Source: Bradyrhizobium guangzhouense (lineage in GTDB: Bacteria; Pseudomonadota; Alphaproteobacteria; Rhizobiales; Xanthobacteraceae). From it: a stretch of DNA of 64,000 nt. A model generated the notes under the pieces. The model did no database searches. It was not told the DNA's origin and was given only the letters and a program-made list of their open reading frames with translations. How positions within the stretch are numbered: position 1 is the first letter of the stretch; each line of letters opens with the position of its first letter. The position numbers and the translations under genes were made by a program. Positions 1 through 10,034 of this stretch are shown here, one piece after another. The stretch covers positions 186,001 through 250,000 of the forward strand of contig NZ_CP030053.1 of assembly GCF_004114955.1 (NCBI RefSeq). The letters are read 5' to 3'.

Positions 1-448
1 CATTGGATTTGGGCGTCAGCACCACCGCGGCCGCGCGGGTCAGCCCGGAGAGCCGGGTCAGCGCCTGATCCAGCGCCGCCTCGACGGATTGGGCGTGACC
101 GACGGTGGCGAGCTGGCTCTGGATCGACTGCCGCTCGGCCTCGTTGAGATCGCCGACCTGCATCAGGGCATCGACGAAGAAACGCAGGCCGAGTTCCGTG
201 GGCAACCGGCCGGCCGAGGTGTGCGGCGCGTAGATCAGCCCGAGCTGTTCCAGATCGGCCATGACGTTGCGGACCGAGGCCGGCGACAGCGGCATCGCGA
301 TCAGGCGGGAAATGTTGCGCGAGCCGACCGGCTCACCGGTCGCGAGATAGCTTTCGACGATTTGACGAAAGATGTCGCGGGAACGCTCGTTGAGCTGGGC
401 GAGGCCTGCGCGCGGCGCGATCACATGGATCGGATCATGATGGGCCAC
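1..448 (-). CDS. hrcA: HrcA heat-inducible transcription repressor (N-terminal part, runs off the window)
   Basis: Only the first 149 residues are inside the window; the gene continues beyond base 1. HrcA represses chaperone genes such as groESL by binding CIRCE operators. Reading the minus strand from GTG at 448 gives the typical winged-helix start: the segment around [15 protein letters not shown], then [23 protein letters not shown] and [11 protein letters not shown], all HrcA hallmarks. An AGGAG lies 9 bases before the GTG, which supports this start. The gene is divergent from rph, an arrangement common in Bradyrhizobium. I saw no CIRCE repeat in the 182-bp gap to rph. Confidence 0.94.
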   Translation of the reverse strand, partial: MAHHDPIHVIAPRAGLAQLNERSRDIFRQIVESYLATGEPVGSRNISRLIAMPLSPASVRNVMADLEQLGLIYAPHTSAGRLPTELGLRFFVDALMQVGDLNEAERQSIQSQLATVGHAQSVEAALDQALTRLSGLTRAAAVVLTPKSN

Positions 449-630
449 AGACGGTAACTCCTCTTAGATGCTCATAATTTGTCCATCCTGGATGCTTCTG
501 ACAAGCGTGGCGTTTGCGGGGTGGATATCAGGGGGTGAAAAAGCCTTGCTGCCCACCCTGACCCCACCTACAAGCACCGCGAACAGCCCTACCCCGTGTT
601 CTAGACCTCATGAGTTCTGGAGGATTTCCC

Positions 631-1344
631 ATGCGGCCAAGCCGCCGTGCGCCCGACGAATTGCGCCCCGTGACGCTGGAGCGTGGCGTGGTCAAATATG
701 CGGAAGGCTCCTGCCTCGTGAAATTCGGCGACACCCATGTGCTCGTCACCGCCACCCTGGAAGACCGCCTGCCGCCGTGGCTGAAGGGCCAGGGCCGCGG
801 CTGGGTCACCGCCGAATACGGCATGCTGCCGCGCGCGACCTCCGAACGCACCCGCCGCGAGGCCGCCGCCGGCAAGCAGAGCGGCCGCACCGTCGAGATC
901 CAGCGTCTGATCGGCCGCTCATTGCGCACCATCGTCGATCTCGAAGCGCTCGGCGAGCGCCAGATCACGGTCGATTGCGACGTGCTCCAGGCCGATGGCG
1001 GTACCCGCACCGCCTCGATCACCGGCGCCTGGGTCGCGCTTGCCGACTGCATCGCCTGGATGAAAGCGCGCAACATGGTCAAGGCCAACGTGATGCGCGA
1101 CAACGTCGCCGCGATCTCCTGCGGCATCTACAACGGCACGCCGGTGCTCGATCTCGACTATGCCGAGGATTCGGAAGCCGAGACCGACGCCAATTTCGTC
1201 ATGACCGGCGATGGCCGCATCATCGAGGTTCAGGGCACAGCGGAACGCGAGCCGTTCACGCAAGACGAGTTCCTGAAGCTGATCGCGCTGGCGCAAAAAG
1301 GCATCGCGCGTCTGGTCGACTTGCAGAAACTGGCTGTCGCGTAG
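631..1344 (+). CDS. rph: Ribonuclease PH
   Basis: Phosphorolytic 3'-5' exoribonuclease that trims tRNA 3' ends, using phosphate and releasing nucleoside diphosphates. The 237-residue product matches the family length of about 238. It begins [14 protein letters not shown] and carries [19 protein letters not shown], Arg86 in the [10 protein letters not shown] segment (the known phosphate-binding Arg) and the signature [17 protein letters not shown] around residues 116-132. An in-frame ATG exists 21 bases upstream at 610, but the 631 ATG has GGAGG 7-8 bases before it and gives the canonical N-terminus, so I chose it. rdgB follows after 11 bp, probably co-transcribed. Confidence 0.96.
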   Translation: MRPSRRAPDELRPVTLERGVVKYAEGSCLVKFGDTHVLVTATLEDRLPPWLKGQGRGWVTAEYGMLPRATSERTRREAAAGKQSGRTVEIQRLIGRSLRTIVDLEALGERQITVDCDVLQADGGTRTASITGAWVALADCIAWMKARNMVKANVMRDNVAAISCGIYNGTPVLDLDYAEDSEAETDANFVMTGDGRIIEVQGTAEREPFTQDEFLKLIALAQKGIARLVDLQKLAVA

Positions 1345-1355
1345 TCAATAGGCCC

Positions 1356-1991
1356 ATGCACCGCCGAATCACCGGAAAGCTCGTCATCGCGACCCACAAT
1401 CCCGGCAAGCTCGCCGAGATGAAGGAGCTGCTCGCGCCTCACGGCATCGAGGTGGTGTCCGCCGGTGAGCTCGGCTTGGGCGAGCCCGACGAAACCGGCA
1501 ACGACTTCCGCAGCAACGCCGCGATCAAGGCGATCGCCGCGGCGCAGGCCACTGGCCTGCCGTCCTTCGCCGATGATTCCGGCATCGTGGTCGACGCACT
1601 CGACGGCGCACCGGGCATCTATAGCGCGCGCTGGGCAGGACCTTCCAAGGATTTCGCCGCGGCGATGGCGCAGATCGAGCGCCTGTTGCAGGAGCGCGGC
1701 GCCACCACGGCGGACAAGCGCAAGGCCCATTTCGTCTCCGCGCTCTGCGTCGCCTGGCCCGATCATCATCTCGAAGAGGTCGAGGCGCGCGTCGACGGCA
1801 CGCTGGTGTGGCCGCCGCGCGGGAATGCCGGCTTCGGTTACGATCCGATGTTCCTGCCCGACGGTCACATCAGAACCTTCGGCGAGATGGAAAGCATCGA
1901 GAAGCATGGCCTGCCGCCACTCGGCCTCGGCCTGTCGCACCGCGCCCGCGCCTTCGTGAAACTGGCGGAGATCTGCCTTGAGCCGCGCTAA
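1356..1991 (+). CDS. rdgB: RdgB/HAM1 non-canonical purine NTP pyrophosphatase
   Basis: Hydrolyses dITP, ITP and XTP to monophosphates so that deaminated purines do not enter DNA. The 211-residue protein has the family motifs in order: [11 protein letters not shown] near residue 12, [15 protein letters not shown] with D73/D74 for metal binding, [20 protein letters not shown] near 159 and the C-terminal LSHRARAF. The reading frame is open far upstream, but upstream sequence is antisense or overlapping to rph, so the start is the ATG after the rph stop. Its end overlaps hemW by 14 bp, which suggests translational coupling. Confidence 0.95.
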   Translation: MHRRITGKLVIATHNPGKLAEMKELLAPHGIEVVSAGELGLGEPDETGNDFRSNAAIKAIAAAQATGLPSFADDSGIVVDALDGAPGIYSARWAGPSKDFAAAMAQIERLLQERGATTADKRKAHFVSALCVAWPDHHLEEVEARVDGTLVWPPRGNAGFGYDPMFLPDGHIRTFGEMESIEKHGLPPLGLGLSHRARAFVKLAEICLEPR

Positions 1992-3135
1992 CAAGGATGC
2001 GTTCGGCGTCTACGTGCACTGGCCGTTCTGCCTGTCGAAGTGCCCCTATTGCGACTTCAACAGCCATGTCCGCCACGCCGCGATCGATGAGACGCGCTTT
2101 GCTTCTGCCTTTGCACGTGAGATCGCGACGACCGCCGCGCGCGCCCCCGGCCGCGAGGTCACGTCGATCTTCCTCGGCGGCGGCACGCCCTCGCTGATGC
2201 AGCCGGCCACCGTCGGCGCCGTGCTCGATGCGATCGGCAAGCACTGGACCGTCGCCAAGGATGTCGAAGTTACCCTGGAAGCGAATCCCACCAGCGTCGA
2301 AGCCACGCGCTTTGCCGGCTATCGCATCGCCGGCGTCAACCGCGTCTCGCTCGGCGTGCAGGCGCTGGACGATGCCTCGCTGAAAGCGCTCGGCCGCATG
2401 CACAGCGCGCGCGAGGCGCTCGATGCCGTCGCCATCGCGCGCCGCTCGTTCGACCGGTACTCGTTCGATTTGATCTACGCGCGTCCCGACCAGACGCCGG
2501 CGATGTGGGCGGACGAACTGCGTCTCGCCATCGATGAAGCCGCCGAGCATCTGTCGCTCTATCAGCTCACCATCGAGGAAGGCACGCCGTTCTTCGGCCT
2601 GCACCAGGCCGGCAAATTGAAGACCCCGGACGAAGCGGTTGCGCGCGCGCTCTACGACGTGACGCAGGAAACCTGCGACAGACTTGGGCTGCCCGCCTAC
2701 GAGATCTCCAACCACGCGCGGCGCGGCGCCGAGTGCCGGCACAATCTGGTCTACTGGCGCGGCGAGGAATATGCGGGCATCGGCCCGGGCGCCCACGGCC
2801 GCCTCGACATCGACGGTATCAGACACGCCACCGCCACCGAGAAGCGCCCCGAAGCCTGGCTGATGCGGGTCGAGACCAATGGTGACGGCATCGTCACCGA
2901 CGATCTCCTCAACAGCGAAGAACGCGCCGACGAATTTTTGCTGATGGGATTGCGCCTCGCCGAGGGCATCGATCCCGAGCGCTACAAGGCGTTGTCGGGC
3001 CGCCCGCTCGACCCCGGCCGCATCGCGCTCTTGCGCGAGGAAGGCGCGATCACGGTCGACCCGACGGGACGGCTGCGTGTCACGAGCAGTGGTTTTCCCG
3101 TGCTCGATGCAGTGGTCGCGGATCTCGCGGCGTAG
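1978..3135 (+). CDS. hemW: HemW-type radical SAM heme chaperone
   Basis: Member of the coproporphyrinogen III oxidase-like radical SAM family; HemW proteins bind heme and deliver it to respiratory enzymes rather than making porphyrin. The 385-residue product shows [20 protein letters not shown], with Cys18, Cys22 and Cys25 forming the CxxxCxxC iron-sulfur site, then [12 protein letters not shown] and the SLGVQALDD segment. True oxygen-independent HemN proteins have an extra N-terminal extension that is missing here, which favours HemW. The start is a TTG inside rdgB with GGAG 7 bases upstream. The gene ends at a repeat shared with the convergent downstream gene. Confidence 0.92.
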   Translation: MSRANKDAFGVYVHWPFCLSKCPYCDFNSHVRHAAIDETRFASAFAREIATTAARAPGREVTSIFLGGGTPSLMQPATVGAVLDAIGKHWTVAKDVEVTLEANPTSVEATRFAGYRIAGVNRVSLGVQALDDASLKALGRMHSAREALDAVAIARRSFDRYSFDLIYARPDQTPAMWADELRLAIDEAAEHLSLYQLTIEEGTPFFGLHQAGKLKTPDEAVARALYDVTQETCDRLGLPAYEISNHARRGAECRHNLVYWRGEEYAGIGPGAHGRLDIDGIRHATATEKRPEAWLMRVETNGDGIVTDDLLNSEERADEFLLMGLRLAEGIDPERYKALSGRPLDPGRIALLREEGAITVDPTGRLRVTSSGFPVLDAVVADLAA

Positions 3136-3142
3136 CGAAATG

Positions 3143-3265
3143 CCGTAGGGTGGGTTAGCCGTAAGGCGTGACCCACCATTGCTTCTGCACACGCCAAACC
3201 AAGTTGGTGGGTTACGCCGAGCAGATGCGCTTTGCGCATCTGCGGGGCTAATCCACCCTGCGGCA
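3143..3265. repeat. Dispersed palindromic intergenic repeat, copy 1
   Basis: Imperfect inverted repeat in the gap between convergent hemW and the LppC-like gene. It opens CCGTAGGGTGGGTTAGCC and closes with GGCTAATCCACCCTGCGG, with inner copies of GGTGGGTTACGCC. A shorter copy lies at 56961-57025, again between convergent gene ends. I recognise this element type from Bradyrhizobium intergenic regions; a terminator role is my inference. Confidence 0.75.
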
Positions 3266-3278
3266 CCGTCGTCTTGAA

Positions 3279-4514
3279 CTACGCCCCAAAGCTCTTCGGC
3301 GAGCCCGCGACCGCAACACCGCCACCGGTCGTCACCTTCATCACCGCGAGGCCCCGCTCATTGGTGCCATCGGCGCGGAAGCGGAACAGGCCGTCGATGC
3401 CGGCGAAGCCCGAGGGGTTGGTGAGCACGTCGGGCGAGAAGCGCGTGGTGCCTTGGGTACGAGCGAGCGCGGCGACGAGCGCCACCGCATCATAAGCGAG
3501 CGTCGCGGTGCGGATCGGCTCGGCACCGTATTTGGTGCGATAGCGGCCGGAGAAAGCGCGAAAGCCGGCCGGGTCGGGCGCGGCGTAGAGACCGCCTTGC
3601 AAGTTTGGGCTGGCATAGACACGCGGACTGTCCCACAGGCCGGTACCAAGCAGCTGGATGTTGCGCAAATTCGCGCCGGCCGCGGTCATCGCATCGGCGA
3701 CCGCAACGACGGAATCGCCGTCATCGGCAATGAACAGCGCATCCGCACTGCCGAGTTGCTGCGCCACTGATCGCGCCGGCGTCGCACGATCGGCGCCGTA
3801 TTTCTCGAACGCGACGACGCGTCCGCCGCGCCGCGGCACGGCCGCCTTCACCGCGGCCTCGACGACGTTGCCATAGGCATTGTCGGGCACCAGCACGGCG
3901 ACGGAACGTTTTCCGATGCTGGCGGAATATTCGATGATGCGATTGACGTCGGACTCCGGCAGGAAGCTCAGCAGATAGACGCCGCGGCCGGCGATGCTCG
4001 AATCGGTCGAGAACGCGATCACCGAAATGCCGCGCGCGCGCGCGACCTGCGCCACCGCGGGCACCGATTGCGCGAACAGCGGCCCCAGAATGATCTCGGC
4101 GCCTTCATCCACCGCCTGCTGCGCGCCGGCTTGCGCGCCCTGCGGGCTGCCATTGTCGTCCTTGATCAGGAGTTGGATGTTCGGGTTCTGGAACTCGGCC
4201 AGCGCCATCTCGGCGGCGTTGCGCATGGACTGCGCGGCGAGCCCGGCATTGCCGGCGGCCGAGAGCGGCAGGATCACGGCAACCTTCACGCCGCCGGTGC
4301 CGGCAGTGGTCGCCTGCTGCGGCGGGCCGGCCGGCTGGGCCGGCGGCGGCGAGGAGCTCGAGAATGGATTGGAGAACTGGCTGAGGCTCTGCTGCACACC
4401 GGCGCAGGCCGACAGCAGGGGCGCGCCGAGCAGCAGGCCAAGCGCACTCCGCCGGGTCGCCCCTGACATCAGGGGCCCCTGAACGGGAAACTTCGGATCG
4501 CGCGGGCCCACCAT
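3279..4514 (-). CDS. LppC/LpoA-like lipoprotein, penicillin-binding protein activator family
   Basis: Predicted outer-membrane or periplasmic lipoprotein with a periplasmic binding protein type 1 fold, as in the LpoA activators of class A peptidoglycan synthases. The N-terminal region has a twin-arginine-like TRRSALGLLLGAPLLSAC with lipobox LSAC, then a Ser/Pro-rich linker and a ligand-binding-like domain (KVAVILPLSAAGNAGLAAQS, IILGPLFAQSVPAV, LLGTGLWDSPR). The length of about 411 residues fits alphaproteobacterial members. The start is uncertain: ATG at 4541, 4514 and 4469 are all in frame; 4514 has a purine-rich AGAAGAGA upstream and 4469 has AGGGG. It is divergent from rsmI, the usual arrangement for this family. 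Confidence 0.85.
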   Translation of the reverse strand: MVGPRDPKFPVQGPLMSGATRRSALGLLLGAPLLSACAGVQQSLSQFSNPFSSSSPPPAQPAGPPQQATTAGTGGVKVAVILPLSAAGNAGLAAQSMRNAAEMALAEFQNPNIQLLIKDDNGSPQGAQAGAQQAVDEGAEIILGPLFAQSVPAVAQVARARGISVIAFSTDSSIAGRGVYLLSFLPESDVNRIIEYSASIGKRSVAVLVPDNAYGNVVEAAVKAAVPRRGGRVVAFEKYGADRATPARSVAQQLGSADALFIADDGDSVVAVADAMTAAGANLRNIQLLGTGLWDSPRVYASPNLQGGLYAAPDPAGFRAFSGRYRTKYGAEPIRTATLAYDAVALVAALARTQGTTRFSPDVLTNPSGFAGIDGLFRFRADGTNERGLAVMKVTTGGGVAVAGSPKSFGA

Positions 4515-4866
4515 CTCAGCTTCTCTTCTGACCGGCCGCATCCGCGCCGGTCACAACATTCTTTCCGCGACACAAGACGCGAATTCAGGCATATTGTCGG
4601 CAAATAGTTAACCAAAACAAAAGGATAATGACCGCTTAACGCGACCCTCATCCTTCCCTGGCTTGCTGTCCGCCGTCCGTCACGAAAGCATCAAGGCGCC
4701 GTTTCCGCCGTGAATATGGCGCTGACGCTCCACTCCCTCTGGAATGTGATGCCGAATGGATCACATTCCAGTCCTTCCTCACCCCGCTTCAGCATCCTAG
4801 CCGGGCATGATCTTTTTCGAGGGGCCGGTTCCCAGCCCCTGACATCGTGCCTAAGTTCATCTCATT
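4515..4866. other. Divergent intergenic region between the LppC-like gene and rsmI
   Basis: About 350 bp that must hold both divergent promoters. I see no coding potential. It contains a perfect 12-bp inverted repeat at 4739-4771 and, around 4803-4850, a degenerate stretch starting GCATGATCTTTTTCG that resembles the palindrome at 61785-61834. The AT-rich part near 4590-4630 is the most promoter-like stretch. Confidence 0.5.
4739..4771. repeat. Perfect 12-bp inverted repeat upstream of rsmI
   Basis: CTGGAATGTGAT at 4739-4750 and ATCACATTCCAG at 4760-4771 are exact inverse complements separated by 9 bases. It could be an operator or a dispersed repeat; nothing here decides which. There is no T-run on either side, so a Rho-independent terminator is unlikely. 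Confidence 0.7.
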
Positions 4867-5817
4867 ATGCGCGCAAAGCCGGCCCCGATAAATACGACTG
4901 AAGCTACGGACGCCGCCTCGCGCGGGTTCTCCATCGACGCCCACCGGCTCGTGGCGCCGAAGCTCGCGGCCGGCCTCTATCTGGTGGCGACCCCCATCGG
5001 CAATCTCGGTGACATCACGCTGCGCGCGCTGCAAACGCTCGCCGCCGTCGACACCATCGCCTGCGAGGACACGCGGATCACCCGGCGGCTGACCGAGCGC
5101 TACGACATCGCGGCGCAGCTCAAGCCATATCACGAACACAATGCCGAGGCCGCGCGGCCAAAGATACTGGAGGCGCTCGCGGCCGGTGGCTCGGTCGCGC
5201 TGGTGTCGGACGCCGGCACACCACTGATTTCCGATCCCGGATACAAGCTGGTGCGCGAGGTCTGCGCCGCCGGCCATGCGGTCTATGCGCTGCCCGGCCC
5301 ATCCTCGGTGCTGGCGGCGCTGTCGGTTGCGGCGCTGCCGACCGACCGCTTCTTCTTCGAGGGTTTTCTGCCGGCGAAATCCGCGGCGCGGCGCACGCGC
5401 CTCGCCGAGCTCGCCCGCATCGATGCGACGCTGGTGATGTTCGAATCCGGCAACCGCGTGCAGGACACGCTCGCCGAGCTCGCCGAGATCATGGGCACGC
5501 GCGAGGCCGCGATCTGCCGCGAGCTGACCAAGCTGCACGAGGAGATTTCGCGCGCAACGCTGAGTGAGCTCGCACGTGAGGCCGACACGCTGGAGACGCG
5601 CGGCGAATTCGTGCTGGTCATCGCCCCGCCTGCCGCGGATGCCGACGTGCTGACATCGGACGCGCTGGACGAACTCCTGCGCGCGCAGCTCGCCACAAAC
5701 AGCGTCAAGGACGCGGTTGCGCACGCCGTCGCGCTCTCAGGGCGGCCGCGCCGCGAGGTCTATGCCCGCGCGCTCGAGCTCGCAAAAGATTTGCGGGGCG
5801 GCGATGGCGAAGATTAA
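4867..5817 (+). CDS. rsmI: RsmI, 16S rRNA 2'-O-ribose C1402 methyltransferase
   Basis: S-adenosylmethionine-dependent methylation of C1402 in the decoding centre of 16S rRNA. The 316-residue protein contains the RsmI signature [19 protein letters not shown] at about residues 38-56, then [26 protein letters not shown] (SAM pocket) and [29 protein letters not shown], followed by the C-terminal domain with [26 protein letters not shown] long N-terminal extension before the first motif leaves the start somewhat open. The last 14 bases overlap yraN. Confidence 0.95.
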   Translation: MRAKPAPINTTEATDAASRGFSIDAHRLVAPKLAAGLYLVATPIGNLGDITLRALQTLAAVDTIACEDTRITRRLTERYDIAAQLKPYHEHNAEAARPKILEALAAGGSVALVSDAGTPLISDPGYKLVREVCAAGHAVYALPGPSSVLAALSVAALPTDRFFFEGFLPAKSAARRTRLAELARIDATLVMFESGNRVQDTLAELAEIMGTREAAICRELTKLHEEISRATLSELAREADTLETRGEFVLVIAPPAADADVLTSDALDELLRAQLATNSVKDAVAHAVALSGRPRREVYARALELAKDLRGGDGED

Positions 5818-6205
5818 GGTCCCGGCAGAACCGAAGGTCGCCTCGCCCGAGCGCGTCGCCGCGTTCCGCACCGGCATCTCCGCCGAGAGCCGTGCTGCAG
5901 CCTATCTGATGGCGAAGGGCTATCGCATCCTCGCAAAACGCTACCGCACGGCGCATGGCGAGATCGACCTCATCGCGCGCCGCCGCAACCTGATCGCCTT
6001 CGTCGAGGTCAAGGCGCGCGCCAGCCTCGACGAGGCCGCCTATGCGGTGACGCCGCGCCAGCAGCAGCGCATCATCGATGCCGCGCAGGGCTGGCTGGCG
6101 GCGCATCCCGAGCATGCGGAATTCGAATTGCGATTCGACGCCATGCTGATTGCGCCGCGATCACTTCCACGCCATGTGTTGGCGGCATTCGACGCCTCGA
6201 CCTGA
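5804..6205 (+). CDS. yraN: YraN/UPF0102 family endonuclease-like protein
   Basis: Small protein (133 residues) of the YraN family with a Holliday-junction-resolvase-like nuclease fold; its function is not established. Seen here: [46 protein letters not shown], containing the GEIDLI and FVEVKAR motifs that correspond to a PD-(D/E)xK core. The start was set at the ATG inside rsmI, because the longer frame is antisense to nothing useful and the family begins near this Met. rsmI-yraN-gshB is a conserved order. Confidence 0.92.
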   Translation: MAKIKVPAEPKVASPERVAAFRTGISAESRAAAYLMAKGYRILAKRYRTAHGEIDLIARRRNLIAFVEVKARASLDEAAYAVTPRQQQRIIDAAQGWLAAHPEHAEFELRFDAMLIAPRSLPRHVLAAFDAST

Positions 6206-6215
6206 AAGGCAGACC

Positions 6216-7160
6216 ATGAAACTGAACATCGCCGTCCAGATGGACCCCATCGCCCGCATCAATATCAAGGGCGATTCCACCTTTGCGCTGCTTCTGGAGG
6301 CACAGAAGCGCGGCCACGGCCTGTCCTACTACACCCCCGACAAGCTTTCGATGGTCGGCGAGGAGATCGTCGCGCCGGTCCAGCTGCTGACGGTGCGCGA
6401 CGAGCCCGGCGATCACTTCACCCTCGGCGAGCCCAGGCGCGAGGCGCTGAACGGCTTTGACGTCGTGCTGCTGCGCCAGGATCCGCCGTTCGATCTCGCC
6501 TACATCACCTCGACGCATCTGCTCGAGCGCATCCACCCGAAGACGCTGGTCGTCAACGATCCCGCCTCGGTGCGCAATGCGCCGGAAAAACTGTTCGTGA
6601 TGAATTTTCCGCAGCTGATGCCGCCGACATTGATCTCGCGCGATCTCGACGAGATCAACGCGTTCCGCGACAAATACGGCGCGGTGGTGATGAAGCCGCT
6701 GCACGGCCACGGCGGCGCCGCGGTATTCCGAGTGATGCCGCAGGACATGAATTTCGGCTCGCTCTACGACATGTTCTCGGTGACGTTCAAAGAGGCTTGG
6801 GTGATCCAGCAGTTCATCCCCGAGGTGAAGCACGGCGACAAGCGCATCATCCTGGTCGATGGCGAGTTCGCAGGCGCGGTGAACCGCGTGCCCGCAACCG
6901 ACGACCTTCGCTCCAACATGGTGCGCGGCGGCGCGGCCAAGGAGACGGAGCTGACGCCGCGCGAGCGCGAGATCTGCGCCACCGTTGGACCCGCGCTGCG
7001 CGAGCGCGGCCTGCTATTCGTCGGCATCGACGTCATCAACGGCAATCTCACCGAGATCAACGTCACCTCGCCGACCGGCATCCGCGCCATCGCACGCCTC
7101 GGCGGCCCTGATGTCGCGGCCAAGATCTGGGACGTGATCGAGCAGAAGCGGGCGAAGTAA
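6216..7160 (+). CDS. gshB: Glutathione synthetase
   Basis: ATP-grasp ligase joining gamma-glutamylcysteine and glycine, the last step of glutathione synthesis. The 314-residue protein starts [29 protein letters not shown] and has the family segments [48 protein letters not shown] (ATP-grasp lysine), [12 protein letters not shown] and the metal-binding region ending in [11 protein letters not shown]. The start at 6216 follows an AAAGGCAGACC purine stretch and is 10 bases after yraN. Confidence 0.96.
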   Translation: MKLNIAVQMDPIARINIKGDSTFALLLEAQKRGHGLSYYTPDKLSMVGEEIVAPVQLLTVRDEPGDHFTLGEPRREALNGFDVVLLRQDPPFDLAYITSTHLLERIHPKTLVVNDPASVRNAPEKLFVMNFPQLMPPTLISRDLDEINAFRDKYGAVVMKPLHGHGGAAVFRVMPQDMNFGSLYDMFSVTFKEAWVIQQFIPEVKHGDKRIILVDGEFAGAVNRVPATDDLRSNMVRGGAAKETELTPREREICATVGPALRERGLLFVGIDVINGNLTEINVTSPTGIRAIARLGGPDVAAKIWDVIEQKRAK

Positions 7161-7633
7161 CATTAATTGGGTTGGGGAGCCCAAGATCTCTCTCCGCGTC
7201 GTCCCGGACAAGCGCAGCTCTTGGCAACGCGTAGCGTTGTCGAGGGCGGAGCGCCGATCCGGGACCCATACGCCGCAGCAATAGTTTGGCGAAGACTCCG
7301 AGTTATCAACTTCGCGTCGCCACTACTCCCCGTAGTTATGGATCCCGGCCTCCGCCGGGACGACAGCAGTGGCGTGGCTCGACGCGCCTCTCCCTAACCA
7401 CCCATTCACCATGACGCCCCGCGTTCTCATCCGAACGCGGCAGCGCATCCGCGTGTTTCTACGGGGCCAACGGGCGAGCGGCTAACGCGGCATTCACCAT
7501 CTGCCCAAAACTCACGATGTCGCTGGCCATCACACTCGGCCTCGCAACACCCCTTATACTTTTACTCCCTACTCATCGATGCGGGGGAACCCGCCACGTG
7601 CGGTCCGAGTGCCCCGCGTAAGAGTAGAAGCGT
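7161..7633. other. Intergenic region between gshB and cpaB containing a dispersed repeat
   Basis: About 470 bp without a convincing gene. It contains the 7198-7364 repeat. The remaining 270 bp before cpaB must carry the cpa promoter; CCCTTATACTTTTACTCCCTA around 7552-7572 is the most promoter-like AT-rich stretch, but I cannot assign -35/-10 boxes with confidence. Confidence 0.5.
7198..7364. repeat. Dispersed intergenic repeat with GTCGTCCCGG inverted termini
   Basis: The stretch begins GTCGTCCCGG at 7198-7207 and ends CCGGGACGAC at 7355-7364, exact inverse complements, and encloses GATCCGGGACCCATA and ATGGATCCCGGCCTCCG. This architecture is familiar from Bradyrhizobium intergenic regions. 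No transposase is encoded, so it is probably a non-autonomous element or structured-RNA repeat. Confidence 0.7.
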
Positions 7634-8443
7634 ATGAACACCGCACGCATTGTCGTTCTCGTCATTGCGCTCGGCGCCGGCGGCGTCGCTGCGTATCTGG
7701 CCAGCGGTTACGACAACAAGCCCGCGCCCGTCGCCCAGGTGGTCGAGAAGCTGCCGACGGTCGAGGTGCTCGTCGCCAAATCCGACATCCAGCTCGGCCA
7801 GGCCGTGAAGGCCGAGGATCTGCAATGGCAGACCTGGCCGCAGGCGACCGCCAGCAGCGCCTTCATCCGCCGCGACAGCAGGCCCGACGCACAGACGCAG
7901 ATCGCCGGCTCGATCGCGCGCGTGCCCTTGATGCAGGGCGAGCCGATCCGCGAGCAGAAGCTCGTCAAGGCCGACGGCTCCGGCTTCATGGCCGCGATCC
8001 TGCCGTCCGGCATGCGGGCTGTCTCCACCGAGATCTCGGCCGAGACTGGCGCCGGCGGCTTCATCCTGCCGAATGACCGCGTCGACATCGTGCAGACCCG
8101 CCGCCTGAAGAACCCCGATACCAACGGGCCAACCGGCGGAAATGATCTGGTTCTGTCCGAGGTCATCCTGACCAACATCCGCGTGCTCGCGATTGACCAG
8201 GCGCCGAAGGAAAAGGACGGCCAGACCTCGGTGCTCGGCAAGACCGTCACACTCGAGCTCAAGCCGGAACAGGTCGCCAAGCTCGCCGCTTCGCGCCAGG
8301 CCGGCAGCCTGTCGCTGGCCCTGCGGAGCATCGCCGATGCCAACGCGGCGGAGGTTCCGCTCGAAGATCAACCGAACACATCTGCCGGCGGCGTGAACGT
8401 GATTCGCTACGGCGTGGCGCGGCAACTGACGTCACAGAAGTGA
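7634..8443 (+). CDS. cpaB: CpaB, Flp pilus assembly protein
   Basis: Periplasmic, inner-membrane-anchored component of the Tad/Flp pilus secretion machine that works with the secretin CpaC. The 269-residue protein has one N-terminal membrane segment (ARIVVLVIALGAGGVAAYLA) and a SAF-like domain beginning VEVLVAKSDIQLGQAVKAEDLQW, followed by the conserved MRAVSTEISAETGAGGFILPNDRVDIVQTRR segment and a TVTLELKPEQ C-terminal part. It heads the cpaBCDE run; cpaC starts 7 bp after its stop. Confidence 0.93.
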   Translation: MNTARIVVLVIALGAGGVAAYLASGYDNKPAPVAQVVEKLPTVEVLVAKSDIQLGQAVKAEDLQWQTWPQATASSAFIRRDSRPDAQTQIAGSIARVPLMQGEPIREQKLVKADGSGFMAAILPSGMRAVSTEISAETGAGGFILPNDRVDIVQTRRLKNPDTNGPTGGNDLVLSEVILTNIRVLAIDQAPKEKDGQTSVLGKTVTLELKPEQVAKLAASRQAGSLSLALRSIADANAAEVPLEDQPNTSAGGVNVIRYGVARQLTSQK

Positions 8444-8450
8444 TGGAGAC

Positions 8451-9971
8451 ATGATGAACTACGGGGATGATCGGATCGGCATGCGCATTCGGGGGAAGCG
8501 CGCAAGCTCGTTCTGGGCGGGGACCATGTTGATGCTGGGGCTGGTCGCGGCCCCCGATCTCGTCCGCGCGGCGGATGCACCGGTCGGAGACCAGGCGCCG
8601 ATGCAGGCGCCGGACCTCGGCGTGGCGCCGGTTGCAACCATTGCGCCGGCACGGACGCGCTCGCTGTCGCTCGGCGTCGGCAAGTCTGTGGTCATCGACC
8701 TGCCACGCGAGGTGAAGGACGTGCTGGTGGCCGATCCCAAGATCGCCAATGCGGTGATCCGCACGTCGCAACGCGCCTATATCATCGGCGCCCAGGTCGG
8801 CCAGACCAACGTGGTGTTCTTCACCGCCGACGGCCAGCAGGTCGCCTCCTACGACATCGCGGTGAAGCGCGATCTCAACGGCATGCGCGCGGCGCTGCGC
8901 CAGTCCCTGCCCGGCGTGCAGATCGAAGGCGTCGGCGACAGCGTGATGCTGACCGGTTCGGTGTCGAGCCCGGTCGAGGCCCAGCAGGCCGGCGATGTCG
9001 CCGCAAAGCTCGTCGGCGGCGCCGACAAGGTCGTCAACAACATCGTCGTGCGCGGCCGCGACCAGGTGATGCTGAAGGTCGTCGTCGGCGAAGTGCGCCG
9101 CGACATCGTCAAGCAATTGGGCGTCGATCTCAGCGCCAGCCTCAATGCCGGCACCGCGGTCGTGAACTTCAACAATTCGAACCCGTTCTCGGTCTCAGGC
9201 GGCCCCCTGGTCAGCAGCAACGGTCTCGGCGTCACCGGCCTCGCCAAGGGCGTTGCCACCGTCAACGCCACCATGCGCGCGATGGAAAGCGCGGGTGTGA
9301 TGCGCACGTTGGCCGAGCCGAGCCTGACCGCCATCTCGGGTGAATCCGCGACCTTCGTCGCCGGCGGCGAATTCCCGATTCCCGGGGGATATGCCTGCGA
9401 TCCGGTCACTCATGTCTGTACCACCCAGGTCACCTACAAGAAGTTCGGCATCTCCCTGAACTTCACCCCGGTCGTGCTGAGCGAAGGACGCATCAGCCTG
9501 CGCGTGATGACCGAGGTCTCGGAGCTGTCGAATACGAACGCGATCACATTGACCCAGTCGGTGTCGTCAGTTTCCAACAACTCGATCACCATCCCCTCGA
9601 TCCAAACCCGCCGCGCCGAGACCACTCTGGAAATTCCGTCGGGCGGCTCGATGGCGATGGCCGGCCTGATCCAGCAGCAGACCAAGCAGGCGATCAACGG
9701 CCTGCCCGGCCTCGACCAGGTGCCGATCCTCGGCGCGCTGTTCCGCAGCCATGACTTCGTCAACAACGAGACCGAGCTGATGGTGATCGTGACGCCCTAT
9801 GTGGTGCGCGCGGTCGCCCAGAAGGAATTGTCGCGGCCCGATGACGGCTTCGCGCCGTCCTCGGATGCGCAGTCGGCGCTGCTGGGACGCATGAACCGGC
9901 TCTACGGCATCGCGCGCCGCGTCGATCCGATCGACGGCGACAGGGGCGATTTCGGCTTCATCATCGACTGA
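8451..9971 (+). CDS. cpaC: CpaC, Tad/Flp pilus secretin
   Basis: Outer-membrane secretin ring of the Flp pilus system. The 506-residue protein has a signal peptide (ASSFWAGTMLMLGLVAAPDLVRAADA), a pilus-assembly N-domain (GKSVVIDLPREVKDVLVADPKIANAVI; AYIIGAQVGQTNVVFF), a BON-like segment (SVMLTGSVSSPVEAQQAGDVA) and the C-terminal secretin domain with VEVSEL-like strands, SIQTRRAETTLEIPSGGSMAMAGLI and PILGALFRSHDFVNNETELMVIVTPYVV. An alternative start three bases downstream is equally possible. Confidence 0.95.
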   Translation: MMNYGDDRIGMRIRGKRASSFWAGTMLMLGLVAAPDLVRAADAPVGDQAPMQAPDLGVAPVATIAPARTRSLSLGVGKSVVIDLPREVKDVLVADPKIANAVIRTSQRAYIIGAQVGQTNVVFFTADGQQVASYDIAVKRDLNGMRAALRQSLPGVQIEGVGDSVMLTGSVSSPVEAQQAGDVAAKLVGGADKVVNNIVVRGRDQVMLKVVVGEVRRDIVKQLGVDLSASLNAGTAVVNFNNSNPFSVSGGPLVSSNGLGVTGLAKGVATVNATMRAMESAGVMRTLAEPSLTAISGESATFVAGGEFPIPGGYACDPVTHVCTTQVTYKKFGISLNFTPVVLSEGRISLRVMTEVSELSNTNAITLTQSVSSVSNNSITIPSIQTRRAETTLEIPSGGSMAMAGLIQQQTKQAINGLPGLDQVPILGALFRSHDFVNNETELMVIVTPYVVRAVAQKELSRPDDGFAPSSDAQSALLGRMNRLYGIARRVDPIDGDRGDFGFIID

Positions 9972-10034
9972 CGCGGGCGGTTTGGGACCGGGGCGAGACA
10001 CGGCTAAGAAAACGGGGCAAGAGGGGACCAGGCG

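Noticed and set aside
1230..1994. Long minus-strand open frame opposite rdgB
   Set aside because: Antisense to rdgB, with no recognisable motif; GC-rich codon bias opens shadow frames throughout this region.
1870..3192. 440-codon minus-strand open frame opposite hemW
   Set aside because: Arg/Ala/Gly-rich shadow of hemW with no domain pattern.
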